Assembly (NCBI RefSeq): GCF_003144245.1
Contig: NW_020289976.1
Location: 1,054,001 to 1,118,000 of the forward strand
Direction of reading: 5' to 3'
Origin: Jaminaea rosea
Taxonomy: Eukaryota > Basidiomycota > Exobasidiomycetes > Microstromatales
DNA: 64,000 bases
Shown piece after piece: positions 1-9,206 of this stretch (position 1 is its first letter; every line of letters starts with the position of its first letter). The position numbers and the translations under genes are program-made. The notes under the pieces were generated by a model. That model was not told where the DNA came from. It saw only the letters and a list, made by a program, of their open reading frames with translations, and did no database searches.

Positions 1-204
1 AGCTTGTCAACCTGTCAGAGAAGAAGCATTCAGAAGCTGTCATTCAGTCGAGAGTGTTATCTTCAGCCTCGCCTAACTACTGACGTGGAACCACACGTCC
101 TCCTCGAAAGCATACTTGAGCAGATCCTCGTTCTCAAATTTGTCGATGCCCATATAGATCGTGACCGGCGGGTCGAGAGCCCTCGATTCGAAGAAGAGGA
201 CCAT
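1..204 (-). CDS. CCDC25/Jlp2-like NFACT-R domain protein, 5' end only
   Basis: This is the N-terminus of a gene that leaves the window on the left. Exon 1 is 204..85 (40 codons, starting [13 protein letters not shown]). The intron is 84..12, with donor GTCAGT and acceptor GACAG. Exon 2 begins at 11 and reads VDKL before the edge. The joined sequence [20 protein letters not shown] then DVWFHVDKL matches the start of human CCDC25 and yeast Jlp2, small proteins built on an NFACT-R (DUF814) fold related to the ribosome quality-control factor Rqc2/NEMF. The ATG at 204 is chosen because family members begin with MVFYF/MVLFF at this point. The function of Jlp2 in fungi is not well defined; human CCDC25 has been described as a DNA-binding sensor. 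Only about 43 residues are visible, but the family call is firm because the junction restores the conserved WFHVDKL. Confidence 0.85.
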
Positions 205-1118
205 GACGATGAGCGATCTTGAAGATTCTCGCCGGTCTTTCTTCTGGCTTGCTCTTGCGCAAACTCGACTTGAGAGCTGTACCGTGGTGTCTTGTCGTGA
301 AGTGAAGTCGGGAAGATCAGAAGATCGCCGGCGGCACCTCTCGCTCTCTCGATCACGCGCAGCCTTCGGCGGCTTCAATAAAACCACCGGCCATTCACCC
401 ATTGCCAAACCTTGACAGGCCACCAATGGCGATCGTGGAGGACACAGACTGTCATCGCTGTCAGAACAGATTGACAATGCAGACGTTTGCTTTGCTCGGG
501 CTCCTAAATGGCGTGCTCAGCTATCATCAGTCAGCTGCGATGTCGGGTGAGCGCGAGGCGCAAAGGCGGTGCGGCAGGGCGTGGCGCAAGATCCGGCCTT
601 CGACACCTCCATCAGAAGGTAGTCACCGACGTCTGATCCGTAGTCATAGGCGCCTCTGACGACCTGGCAGTAAAGACGCGAGAAGGACATTTCAGACTGC
701 CTGGCTTTGCCGCCGAGGGGCTCACTGAAGATTGACCTTGCCTGTATGGCATGCGCGTACTCATCTGCGTCCTCCGCTCGACCTCCTGCCGCCGCTAGCC
801 CCTCTAAATCGCTTCAAGACCGCGGCGGCTCTTGAGATCGATGCCTCTTCGATGGCGGCGGCCAATATGTCAGTCTTACCGCATCGATATCGAAGGAGAG
901 AATGAGAGCAAGGGCGACGAGAAAGCGATGGGCCAAGGGGCGGGACAGCATGGCATAAAAGAGGAGCGAGGTGAGCTTCCTACCCTCTTCTCCTTCCTCA
1001 TCCAACTTTACTGCTCGCTTCTCGAGGTTGATCCTTGAGCGTTCACCCTTTTGACTGCGTCAAGGCCCACTGCTAGCTACGCCCCTTCCATCGTCCACCC
1101 GACCAACCTACAAACGCC
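205..1118. other. Divergent intergenic region between CCDC25-like and DPBB genes
   Basis: About 0.9 kb separates two divergently transcribed genes, so it should hold both promoters. I see no convincing coding exon on either strand. A GAGCGAG/GTGAGC donor-like site near 969 could start an intron in the 5' UTR of the downstream gene, but no acceptor is clearly preferred. Confidence 0.5.
954..961 (+). promoter_or_regulatory. TATA-like element upstream of the DPBB gene
   Basis: The sequence CATAAAAG lies about 160 bp upstream of the ATG at 1119 and precedes a pyrimidine-rich stretch typical of a fungal transcription start region. This is a motif match only. Confidence 0.35.
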
Positions 1119-2489
1119 ATGCGCCCCGTCTTCGTCCTCGCCACCTTGGCTCTTTCCACCCTCGCGATGGCTTCGCTGGACGGAGCCCGACTTAACAACG
1201 ACGTCGCTGCTCTGCGTGAGCGCGAGGAAGCCGTCGTCTCGCAGTACAAGCACCATGCTCGCGGCCAGCGCAGCGTGCACTTCATGGTTCGTGGCCACGG
1301 CAAGCACTTGCAGCACAAGCGTGCTACCCAGAGCCAGCATGAGGAAGCGGCACGCCAGATCGAGAGCCGCAGCTCTTCCTCCTCCGCCATTGCCGAGACT
1401 CGTGAGCCTTCACGCTCTGGTTCGAAGTCGAGTACGACGCCAAAGACCACGGGCGAACGCGTCAGTACGGGGAGCTTTGACGGCTTCAAGGCCCGTGACT
1501 CCGGGTCCAAAAAGTGCAAGCCTAAGAAGAAGAAGCATCACCATCACCATCATGATGACAGTGGCCTGGGCTCGTCGGGTCCTTCTTCGTCGTCCTCCTC
1601 GACGCCATCGTCCTCCTCCCCAGAGACCGCTCAACCGCCGCAGAACGGTACGACTGATGGTGGCAGCCCGCCATCGTCGTCGACGCCCTACACCAATTCC
1701 TCCTCTTCCACCCCAGAGATCGCTCAACCGCACCAGGACGGTACGAATGGCGATGGCAGCTCGACCCCTTCCGTCAGTAAGCCATCTTCGACGACTCCCT
1801 CTACCAACTCCTCCTCTTCCTCTTCCACCCCAGAGACCGCTCAACCGCACCAGGACGGCACGAATGGCGATGGCAGCTCGACCCCGTCCATCAGCAAGCC
1901 ATCTTCGACGACTCCCTCTACCAACTCCTCCTCCTCCTCCTCCACCCCAGAGACCGCTAATCCGCAGCAAAATTGTGTGAATGACGGTAGCAGCTCGAAC
2001 CCGTCCAAGAACGAGCCATCGTCGACAACGCCGCCCTCTACCAACTGCTCCTCCTCCCCCTCGTCTTCATCTTCGTCCTCGTCCTCCCCCTCGTCGTCGT
2101 CTTCCTCTTCTTCGTCGTCGTCGTCGTCGGGCTCCGACCTCCTCAGCGGCTGCTCAGGTGTGGTCACCAACGGCAAAGCGACATTCTGGGGCCCTGGCAT
2201 GGGCGCCTGCGGCTGGACTAGGAAGGAGACTGACTTAGTTGCCGCCTTGCCCATTGGCCTCTGGAACAAGCTCGGCGGCACCATCACCAATGGCAACATC
2301 GTTTGTGGTCACAAGCTCAAAGTGTCCAATGGCAAGGTCGCTGTCACTGTCGAGATTACCGACCAGTGTGGTAGCTGCGAGGATGTTCATCTCGACCTGA
2401 GTCCTGCGGCTTTTGATCAGTTGGGACCGAAGGAGAAGGGGATCTTGGACATCTCGTGGGGCTGGATCGGGCCTGTGCCTCACCAGTAG
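1119..2489 (+). CDS. Secreted Ser/Thr-rich protein with C-terminal double-psi beta-barrel (RlpA/expansin-like)
   Basis: A single-exon protein of 456 residues. The N-terminus (MRPVFVLATLALSTLAMAS) is a clear signal peptide. The middle (about 120-340) is low complexity: a Lys/His cluster with six consecutive His near residues 141-146, then long Ser/Thr/Pro runs with imperfect repeats carrying PETAQPHQDGTNGDGSS, probably an O-glycosylated stalk. The last ~110 residues form a barwin/RlpA-like double-psi beta-barrel: Cys residues in SGCSG, GACGW, IVCGH and DQCGSC, followed by HLDLSPAAFDQLG, with the Asp of TDQCG at the conserved active-site position of expansin-like barrels. Such proteins are secreted, act at or bind the cell wall, and in plant-associated fungi are often effector candidates. 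Without an expansin carbohydrate-binding domain, a lytic role cannot be assumed. The ATG at 1119 is the first Met and begins the signal peptide. Confidence 0.85.
   Translation: MRPVFVLATLALSTLAMASLDGARLNNDVAALREREEAVVSQYKHHARGQRSVHFMVRGHGKHLQHKRATQSQHEEAARQIESRSSSSSAIAETREPSRSGSKSSTTPKTTGERVSTGSFDGFKARDSGSKKCKPKKKKHHHHHHDDSGLGSSGPSSSSSSTPSSSSPETAQPPQNGTTDGGSPPSSSTPYTNSSSSTPEIAQPHQDGTNGDGSSTPSVSKPSSTTPSTNSSSSSSTPETAQPHQDGTNGDGSSTPSISKPSSTTPSTNSSSSSSTPETANPQQNCVNDGSSSNPSKNEPSSTTPPSTNCSSSPSSSSSSSSSPSSSSSSSSSSSSSGSDLLSGCSGVVTNGKATFWGPGMGACGWTRKETDLVAALPIGLWNKLGGTITNGNIVCGHKLKVSNGKVAVTVEITDQCGSCEDVHLDLSPAAFDQLGPKEKGILDISWGWIGPVPHQ
1615..1975 (+). repeat. Imperfect tandem repeat encoding the Ser/Thr/Pro stalk
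   Basis: A segment beginning CCAGAGACCGCTCAACCG recurs at about 1620, 1713, 1832 and 1946, each followed by a poly-Ser tract. The 1713 and 1832 copies are nearly identical. Spacing varies (about 93-120 bp), which suggests expansion by unequal exchange. It lies wholly inside the stalk of the secreted DPBB protein. Confidence 0.8.
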
Positions 2490-2970
2490 ACACGCTCTGG
2501 CCCCGATGACGACGACGACGATGACTGCTCAAGCGCAGTAAACCTGCCAAGGCGCTGGTCGCCTGCTATAACGCTCTTCTCTTCCTGTCTCTCTGTCGCC
2601 CTGATTCACGTCGGCCCTCTCCTCCATCTCTGAATCTGCGTCGTGCTGTTGGGGAAAGCGAAGGGGAGAAGATCAGGTGGTAAATGCTCAGTGCGTTCTC
2701 TCTGTCTTGTCGTCGCATGGTCGATCCTGGCGCTCTTCTCGTCGACAGCTCCCTCAATCTATCCTGAAGCGCGCTCTCGCGCAGTCACTCGCTCCATTAT
2801 TAATCACAGCCACATACACTGCTCAAACCCAGTCGTAGCCGGCTGGCTAGGTGAATGAGAGGATGCTGAGATTGATCGGCGATACTGGCTCGCCTTCATC
2901 TCCGAAGCCAAGGTTGCAGCTGGCATACAGCGTAGCCTAACAATAAGGCTTGTCCATGCCCCTTGACTCT
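2490..2970. other. Intergenic region, convergent 3' ends
   Basis: This is the shared 3' flank of the DPBB gene (plus strand) and NDUFB7 (minus strand). I see no conserved coding signal, RNA gene or repeat. Confidence 0.5.
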
Positions 2971-3524
2971 CTACAAAGCCTCGTCGTCCCTCTTGGCCAT
3001 AACCTGGGCAGAGAGAGCCTTCTGGCGGCGGAGGAAGCTGCAAGAGGGCGATGGAGCGGGCACAAGGTAAGTCAGCCGGCCGATGCCACGGCAGCGATCT
3101 CTGAGCGCAGACCATCTACTCACTCCTCGTACTGGCACTTCTCGTAGCTGTGGCGCTCATCCTCGCACTTCCAGGGAAGGTAGAGCTCCCTAGCCCTGCA
3201 TTTGTTGAGGGGGATGGCGAGCCTGTGGGACCAGCAAAGGACAAGGCGGACTGGTCAGCTTTCTGGCTGCGCTACAGGCAGACTACGAGAGGGGATAAGA
3301 GATGCAAGATGCTCTTGACCTATAGGCGTCCGCGAACTCGATTGCCTGCTGGAACATATGGTCCGACGAGTTGTTGCGCATTCTTTGCATCTCTCGACGT
3401 CCCTGCCCATAATGCCAGCTCACCCCACTATCCACGACACTCACGCAGAGCAGTTGTCCCTCCAGCCAAGAGGCAGACGAGCGGCCTGGCACTCCTCGAG
3501 CGATGCGACGTTGCCCTCTGCCAT
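2971..3524 (-). CDS. NDUFB7: NADH dehydrogenase (complex I) subunit NDUFB7 / B18
   Basis: A three-exon gene for an 81-residue protein: exons 3524..3445, 3222..3124 and 3037..2971. Introns are 222 nt (GTGAGT..CACAG) and 86 nt (GTGAGT..TGCAG), and both junctions keep frame. The product carries LPLGWRDNCSALAIPLNKCR and YLPWKCEDERHSYEKCQYED, the hallmark of NDUFB7: a twin CX9C fold with Cys25-x9-Cys35 and Cys46-x9-Cys56. Family members are accessory subunits on the intermembrane-space side of the mitochondrial complex I membrane arm, imported and oxidised by the Mia40/Erv1 relay, and so lack a presequence, as here. Length fits the family. The ATG at 3524 (AATATGGCA) opens the only frame that joins correctly. 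The first intron is about three times longer than others in this window. It shows that the organism keeps complex I. Confidence 0.92.
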
Positions 3525-3965
3525 ATTTGATGAAGTGAGATGGAGACACGATTGGTGGGTGGACGGTAGGCGACGTCGATTGGCGATCACAACCTGCCCA
3601 CTCGCAGGCCGGGGGCGGCGAACGGAACGGAACGGACTGAGGCAACAGGTACGAGGCATTCACGGCGCCGCTTTTGCGAGTGGAACATCTCGCCCTCGCT
3701 GCATCTCATTCTTACTGCTCACGCTTTCAAGATCGTCAGTCTCCTGGTCGAAAACTTGTCTTCAAATTCTGGGTAGATATCTCTCGATCAACCAATCGTT
3801 CGCGGTACATTGGGTTACTCTCGCAGCTCGCAACAGAGGCTCTGGCTGATGCATCGTACTGCACCACAGTCTACGTGCAACCCCCTTTCGCCTGCTCATA
3901 CGTGATGCGCCTCTGCTGGATTTCTCTCTTGACCAATTCCTGCCTTCTTCAGTTTCTCCCCCGAA
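3525..3965. other. Intergenic region between KH-protein gene and NDUFB7
   Basis: About 440 bp between two minus-strand genes. It should contain the 3' end of the KH gene and the NDUFB7 promoter. I see no further coding sequence. Confidence 0.5.
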
Positions 3966-5386
3966 TCACATTCCAGCCGGACCAGCGCTCCCGGCCCCTC
4001 CAGCGGGTGAGCCAGCCCCTCCCTGCGTAGCGAGCCTCATCTTCTCCTGCTCCAACCTCTGGTAGAGCAGCTGCACTGCCACCTGGATATTCTGAGGCGG
4101 TCCCGTAATCGTCACCAACCTCTCATTTGCTCCACCACCCGCGAGGGCCCCAGCTCCGGGCTCCATGATCTTGATATGGGACGCCGACATTTGGCGAATC
4201 TCATTGATCTTCGACCCGCCCTTGCCAATGATGCAGCCTACGAGGTCGTTGGGGATGAAGATTTGTTGGGTTTGTGAGTTGGCGGGCATGTTTCCTCCTG
4301 GAGCACCGGCACCGGGTGGGGGAGGGGAGCCGCCGAACCCGCTGGGGCCTGCTGCACCCGCGTAGCCACCGTACGCTGATGCTGGTGCACCAGGGCCACC
4401 AGGACCGCCAGGGCCTCCTCGCCCTGCAAAGGGGACGCCGGCGGGGCCGGAACCTGCCGGACTCGGGCGGTAAGGGAGGTGATTGGCATTGCGCTCGGGG
4501 TGCTCGATGAGGATGGTGCCTACGTAGTAGACGGCAATATGGACTGCATCTGCGACGCCAGAGATGCTCAAGACTCGCTGTGAGAAGACGACGGGGGAGA
4601 GGAAAGAGCGTCAGCAATCTGTTAATTATTGGGTCGTTGCTGCTTGTCTCGCTCTCTCGCACTCACCTCAGTGCTACCCGGCAGCATCTGCTCGCCCGCA
4701 TTCAACCTCGCACCACTAGCCTCCTGAATCTCCTTGATCTTGGCGCCTCCCTTCCCAATGACGGATCCCATGCGAGTGTGAGGGACAATGAAGCGGATGG
4801 TGACAGCCCTGCTTCCTGGCACGGATGCCTGGTCGAACGGCTCGTCGTTGATTCTGCGCACGATGAGTCCAAATGCCTTGCTCACAGCGTCCAGCTGACC
4901 CTGCACAGTCATGATACGCTCAGGGTTGCCCGGGATGGACTCGCTGATAGTGAGTCTGGCCCCACTCTTGTCACGAATCTCATTGATGTGCTTCCCCTGC
5001 TTGCCGATGATGATGCTGGCGTCGCCCGTAACGATGAGAGCCTTCATCGAAATGTTCTGCGGCTGCAGCTCCGAGTCGCCTCCAGCGGCACCAGACTGGG
5101 CAGATGATTCGACGCCACTCATGGGTTGGCTGGTATCACCAGCGTCATCTGCAGCGGCGCCGCCGTTGCTGACTGAGGTTGAGGGCTTGGATTCGGCGTG
5201 GTCATCGACGTTTGCGCCCGAGTCAAGGTCAACTGCGTTCTGCTCCTCTGACGCCGCCGCCGCCTTGTTGCCTTCTGTGTCTGCCATCTTCGCGGTAGTC
5301 TCCTCCTTTGGTCGCTTCGACTCCGGTCGGTCGGCCTCTACTCGTTCGGGAGAGGTGGATCGATCGCGCTTCGTCGTCTCTGCCAT
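3966..5386 (-). CDS. rnc1: Triple KH-domain RNA-binding protein (Rnc1/Hek2/PCBP type)
   Basis: Two exons, 5386..4667 and 4577..3966, joined in phase 0 across an 89-nt intron (GTGAGT..CACAG), encode 443 residues. The first ~110 residues are acidic and charged. Three KH domains follow, each with a GxxG loop: KH1 about 115-180 (IIGKQGKHINEIRDKSGA), KH2 about 194-265 (VIGKGGAKIKEIQEASGA) and KH3 about 345-415 (IIGKGGSKINEIRQMSAS). The intron falls inside KH2, and splicing restores its last helix. A Gly/Pro/Ala-rich linker of ~75 residues separates KH2 from KH3. This order matches poly(C)-binding proteins, S. pombe Rnc1 and S. cerevisiae Hek2/Pbp2, which bind specific mRNAs and control their stability, localisation and translation. 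The ATG at 5386 is the first in a good context. A long leader with possible introns lies upstream. Confidence 0.9.
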
Positions 5387-6367
5387 GGGGTTGGAGATGA
5401 AAGAGAGTATTAGTGAGGCGTGTCCGTTGGTCCACAAGTGGGTAGCGGCGGAGGCGGGTCTCGCGATGGGGAAGTAGAGGAGTGATCAAAGAGGCGGATG
5501 GGTCTGAAGAAGCGGGGTGGGTGGTGTGAAGGAAGGGAATGAGAGGAAGGTTGCATTGATGACGGGTGGAGAGAGAGGCGCGACTCAAGACGGGACAGGG
5601 CAGAGCGGGGCAATTCCCGTCTTGGCGGGCCAAGGTACTGCCGTGTTGCCCTTGACGACGACGACCTCACGGCTCGTTTGTAGTCATTGCGACCATCTGT
5701 AGCCGTGGATGAAGGCGGGCGATCGACTTTGCGGCGTCGTTGTATGCACGCACAACGAGCATACACGAGCCGACGCGACTCTGCCTTGCTCCTCTCTAGC
5801 AACTTGGTTCATCCCACAACGAGTACTCACCTTTGCGAGTGTTCCACTGACTGAAAGACGATATAGCTGAGAAGCTTTGGCGCCGTGTTGCTGATCGTGA
5901 TCGATGAGGATGGTAGCGATGCGATGCGGAGGTCCGTCGTCGATGAGGATGGCCTCGACGAGCCAGACGACGGACCTCGAGCGGGCGGAACGTAAGCGGA
6001 AGCCCTCGGCCGAGGTGCTGTGCCTCATTCACTCACAACAGACATGAAAGGCGCCGCCGATTGGCTCTATCTCGCTGTCTGCCATTGAATGATGCGCCTT
6101 TATCACGATGGCGACGCCGACGTTGGCCGTCAATCAATTGTTGAAGCGCATCGCAATCAATCTCGTCGCACAAGAGGGCATCTTCGGAGCATGATATTGC
6201 AAGAAAAGAGGCAAAGGTGACACGAGTGGTTGAATGAAAGGCCGGAATCTAGGTCGAGTCTATGCACAGGAGAGCGAGCGTGACTTGTCTAGGGGATGGC
6301 GGATGATGAAAGGTGATCAAGTTAAAGGAAAATGTCTATGCTGAGTGGGAAAGAGGAAGTGTGATCC
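5387..6367. other. Leader/promoter region of the KH gene, with possible spliced leader exons
   Basis: About 1 kb between two minus-strand genes. On the minus strand there are good donors at 5830 (CGCAAAG/GTGAGT) and 6036 (GTCTGTT/GTGAGTG). The second follows a 49-nt open stretch starting at an ATG at 6085 (MADSEIEPIGGAFHV..). I could not join these into a complete reading frame with introns of normal length, so they may be 5' UTR exons or an upstream ORF of the KH transcript. A strong inverted repeat lies at 5929-5978. Confidence 0.4.
5929..5978. repeat. Perfect 13-bp inverted repeat (stem-loop)
   Basis: GAGGTCCGTCGTC at 5929-5941 is the exact reverse complement of GACGACGGACCTC at 5966-5978, leaving a 24-nt loop. 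It lies in the presumed leader region of the KH-domain gene, so its transcript could fold into a stable hairpin. Confidence 0.8.
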
Positions 6368-8080
6368 TCAAACGGGCGAGACTTTTGCTTTGGAGCCTTT
6401 GGGTTTGAAGGACGATCGTAGCGCCTGCCTCAAATCGCTGAAGGAGCTGACCGGCGATGTGCTCTTGGAGGAGCGGCCGCTGCTACTCGAAGCGGCGCCG
6501 GTGTCGAGGACGCCCGCGAGCTCAGAGGGCGAAACCTCCTGCGAAAGCTTCGAAGAGTTGCGAGAGCGAGAGTGCGAATGCGACGTCCTCGGCGAGGTGG
6601 GTGAGAGTGTGGGTGAGGATGAAGGCAAGCTCTTCGTCGAGGTGTTTGACGTGGTTCGAGCCATGGGCGCGGCATTGTTGAGTCCCTGCTGGCCACGAGA
6701 GGAGACGGGCGTGGGAGCAATGATGGGAGGAGGCATTGAGAGTGGAGCTACCGATTTGGCCGGAGAGCTGGGCACCTTACCTCTTGGCCCTGATACCGTG
6801 TCCTCCGAGAAAAGATCTTCCTCAGAGGCGCACGGGGACAGCTGCACGTGAGGGGCAAAGGCAGGTAGATACGAGGGAGAAGGACGAGCCATGACCGAGG
6901 GTAATGCGGCAGGCTCGGAGAAGGTGACCGTCTTGCGAGCGGAGCCAGTCTTGAAGTAGACTGGACTGGCGGTGCGGGAGGGCGGAGCAGATGAGGCCGA
7001 GGCCGGCGTCGGTGAGGACATGGGGGACATAGATGGCGACGACATCGGTGAAGATGTAGGAGAGGATGCCGCAGCTCCTGCTCGTCCGACCGTAGGCGAG
7101 CCTGGAGTGCTGGGAGGGCGAGGGCGAGTGAACTCAGAGAGGGTGGCTTTGCTCATCCATTGGTTGATCTCGGCCTCGACGGCATCCTGCTGCTGGCCAA
7201 CGCGCTCGATAGCGGCTTGGAGAACTTCTGGTGGCGCAGATGTAGACGCCGATGAGCCGAAGAAATCCGGCGCAGAGATCTCAATGCGTGGCGTCTGAGG
7301 CCGGGTGATAGACTCTGGCGTGCTTGCGCTTGTGTTAGCGATGCTTCGTTGAGAGATTGTGGACGCAATGGAGTCCTGGGTGCGATGGGTCGCTGGTACC
7401 GAGATGCTCTGCCTGGGCGAGGTGATGGGAGATCGTGACGGTGGAGTCGTTGGCTCCCCATGCTCAAGGAGCGATCGCTGCATAGCCTCTTGCCTGGTGG
7501 TGCTGTCAAGTGTGGCGAGGGCGAGACCCTCATTGAGCCAGATGGCATCTTGCTCGCTCTCCCCTATCTTCCTTGCTCCCTTCTCGCGCTTGCTCTCTTT
7601 TCTACGGAGCGACTCCCTCATGGGCGACGTCTTGATCCATGCCTGGATCACATCTGCGAGAATCTTGACGCTCTCCGAAAGGACTCGTTCTGAGCTGTAA
7701 GATTCTGCGCCCAGTGCCGGCTCGTAGGGCCGAGTGACCATGCATTTGCCGCCAGAGCTGCCCGTGAGAGCAATCGGCCAGGCGTAGATGACTCGCGTGG
7801 GTATATGCAGCAGGGTCACGATAAGGAAGGACGTCGGTGGAGGGGGGGACAGGGAGGGCGGATGCTGAGTCGAAGGTGAGTTTGGCACTGATCGCGGGCC
7901 AGATGTGGTACGCTTGAGCGATAGGATATGCCAGTGGGCAGCTGTGTATCGTGGTGCTGGTGGCGGTGCGGTTTGTTGTTGCTGAGTCGACGATGACGAC
8001 GCGCTACCCGCGCTCATCGACGTTCGATGCCGCGAGCTAGGCAGCGAGTAGACGTGATCACCCTTGCCATGCCTCTCCAT
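6368..8080 (-). CDS. Hypothetical Ser/Pro-rich protein
   Basis: A single-exon open frame of 570 residues from the ATG at 8080 (MERHGKGDHVYSL). I do not recognise the family. Residues ~45-190 are the only region with ordinary composition: FLIVTLLHIPTRVIYAWPIA is a hydrophobic strand-like segment, followed by a charged predicted helix (SVKILADVIQAWIKTS, then a Lys/Arg/Glu-rich run) and IWLNEGLALATLDSTTRQEA. The rest is Ser/Pro/Thr-rich with many SP and TP sites, typical of disordered regulatory proteins phosphorylated by proline-directed kinases. The C-terminus (ALRSSFKPKGSKAKVSPV) is basic. The single hydrophobic stretch is too isolated to call a membrane protein. The uninterrupted frame and its length support a real gene. 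Confidence 0.7.
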   Translation of the reverse strand: MERHGKGDHVYSLPSSRHRTSMSAGSASSSSTQQQQTAPPPAPRYTAAHWHILSLKRTTSGPRSVPNSPSTQHPPSLSPPPPTSFLIVTLLHIPTRVIYAWPIALTGSSGGKCMVTRPYEPALGAESYSSERVLSESVKILADVIQAWIKTSPMRESLRRKESKREKGARKIGESEQDAIWLNEGLALATLDSTTRQEAMQRSLLEHGEPTTPPSRSPITSPRQSISVPATHRTQDSIASTISQRSIANTSASTPESITRPQTPRIEISAPDFFGSSASTSAPPEVLQAAIERVGQQQDAVEAEINQWMSKATLSEFTRPRPPSTPGSPTVGRAGAAASSPTSSPMSSPSMSPMSSPTPASASSAPPSRTASPVYFKTGSARKTVTFSEPAALPSVMARPSPSYLPAFAPHVQLSPCASEEDLFSEDTVSGPRGKVPSSPAKSVAPLSMPPPIIAPTPVSSRGQQGLNNAAPMARTTSNTSTKSLPSSSPTLSPTSPRTSHSHSRSRNSSKLSQEVSPSELAGVLDTGAASSSSGRSSKSTSPVSSFSDLRQALRSSFKPKGSKAKVSPV

Positions 8081-9206
8081 CGTTGTCAATGTCAACGACG
8101 ATGAGGACCGGCTCGGTCAAAGGAGCGAGGTTAACGACGGCGGCAGACGACGAGTGATGAAGGGATGAGAAGTTGATGTTGAGAAGAGAAAGGAGGGGAG
8201 TGGGAACGCCTGTGAGATTGACCCGGAGATTTCGAGCCTGGCCCGCGAACGCGGCGACTTATTGAGCGTGCGTGCTGCCTAGTCACAATCCGTGGCTTGG
8301 AGCGAATTTCAAGCGAAGGCGGCAGGCGGCTGCACAGGATGGACGGGAGGCGGTGAAGTGGGCTCGGGCGCATAAGCGGGCCGCCAGATGGGCTTTGCCC
8401 TCGCTCAACGTGCCAAGCTTGAACGAGGTCAGGAGCAGCGGCGGCGCAACGGCGGGCTCCTTTTGAGTACGGCAATTAAAGCAGTGGGTCACAGGGGGCG
8501 ACGGGAGACAAGCCCGACGGCGAGGAAAACACGAGCGAGCGGGCCCACGCTCCTCTCAGCGATATTGGACACTCGAGCGTCCAAGACATCAATTTCTGCT
8601 CTTCGACTGTCGTTCTGAAAGCGGCTGGCAGGACGGCTTCGGCAGAGGCGGGCAAGTAGGAGCAAGGTAGAGCAATGCGACCACTATCTCTCCCGTGATT
8701 CCCATGGCCTCTTGATCCTGGGTCACCGGGCTTGCCGACGAAATGAGCAGCCGAGGTGTCAAGGCATCGCTATAAGGCAGATAGTGGTGATCAAGTTGCC
8801 GCTTGCGCATGTCTCGAAGTAATGAGGGGATGTGGCCAGAAGCCGGAGAGACCCAGAAGAAGTGAAAGCGGTGAGCGTGAGTCCTGGACCCTCGATCAAG
8901 CCGAATTGGTCATAGCTCGAGCGAGCACGTAATGACACCGGCTCACGCTCTGCCCCGGCTACACACTCGCCGTCTTACCTACGCTCGACCGAAGTGAACG
9001 CACGCGGGGGAGCGAGCTCAGCATCGCGAGGGAAGAAGCGAAATTCAAATGATGAGATGCGTGACGGGAATATGCGATACTGATTGCTTCTATGAAAAGG
9101 TAATAGCGAGTCGATCTCAAAGGAGAAAATGTGGGCGGGGAGACCAGAGGATGGGGTATCTGCTCGTACGTCTTGCCGTCTACAGTCTATGTCGGCTGCC
9201 AGTCAT
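8081..9206. other. Intergenic region with a possible small mitochondrial-type exon
   Basis: About 1.1 kb between two minus-strand genes. On the minus strand 9024..8979 reads MLSSLPRVRSLRSSV then a good donor (GTAG/GTAAGA). This is Arg/Ser-rich with no acidic residues, like a mitochondrial presequence. An acceptor at 8884 would give a 95-nt intron and a short frame of about 56 codons in all that I do not recognise. Otherwise I see nothing conserved. Confidence 0.35.

Noticed and set aside
1543-1560. Six consecutive His codons that could be a cloning tag and so vector contamination.
   Set aside because: It lies inside a natural Lys/His/Asp cluster within a continuous fungal gene with matching codon use, and no vector sequence surrounds it.
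3067-3146. Plus-strand GTAAGT at 3067 and a downstream TAG suggesting a plus-strand intron.
   Set aside because: The same interval contains the second intron and exon 2 of NDUFB7 on the minus strand, which restores a conserved protein. The plus-strand reading gives nothing recognisable.
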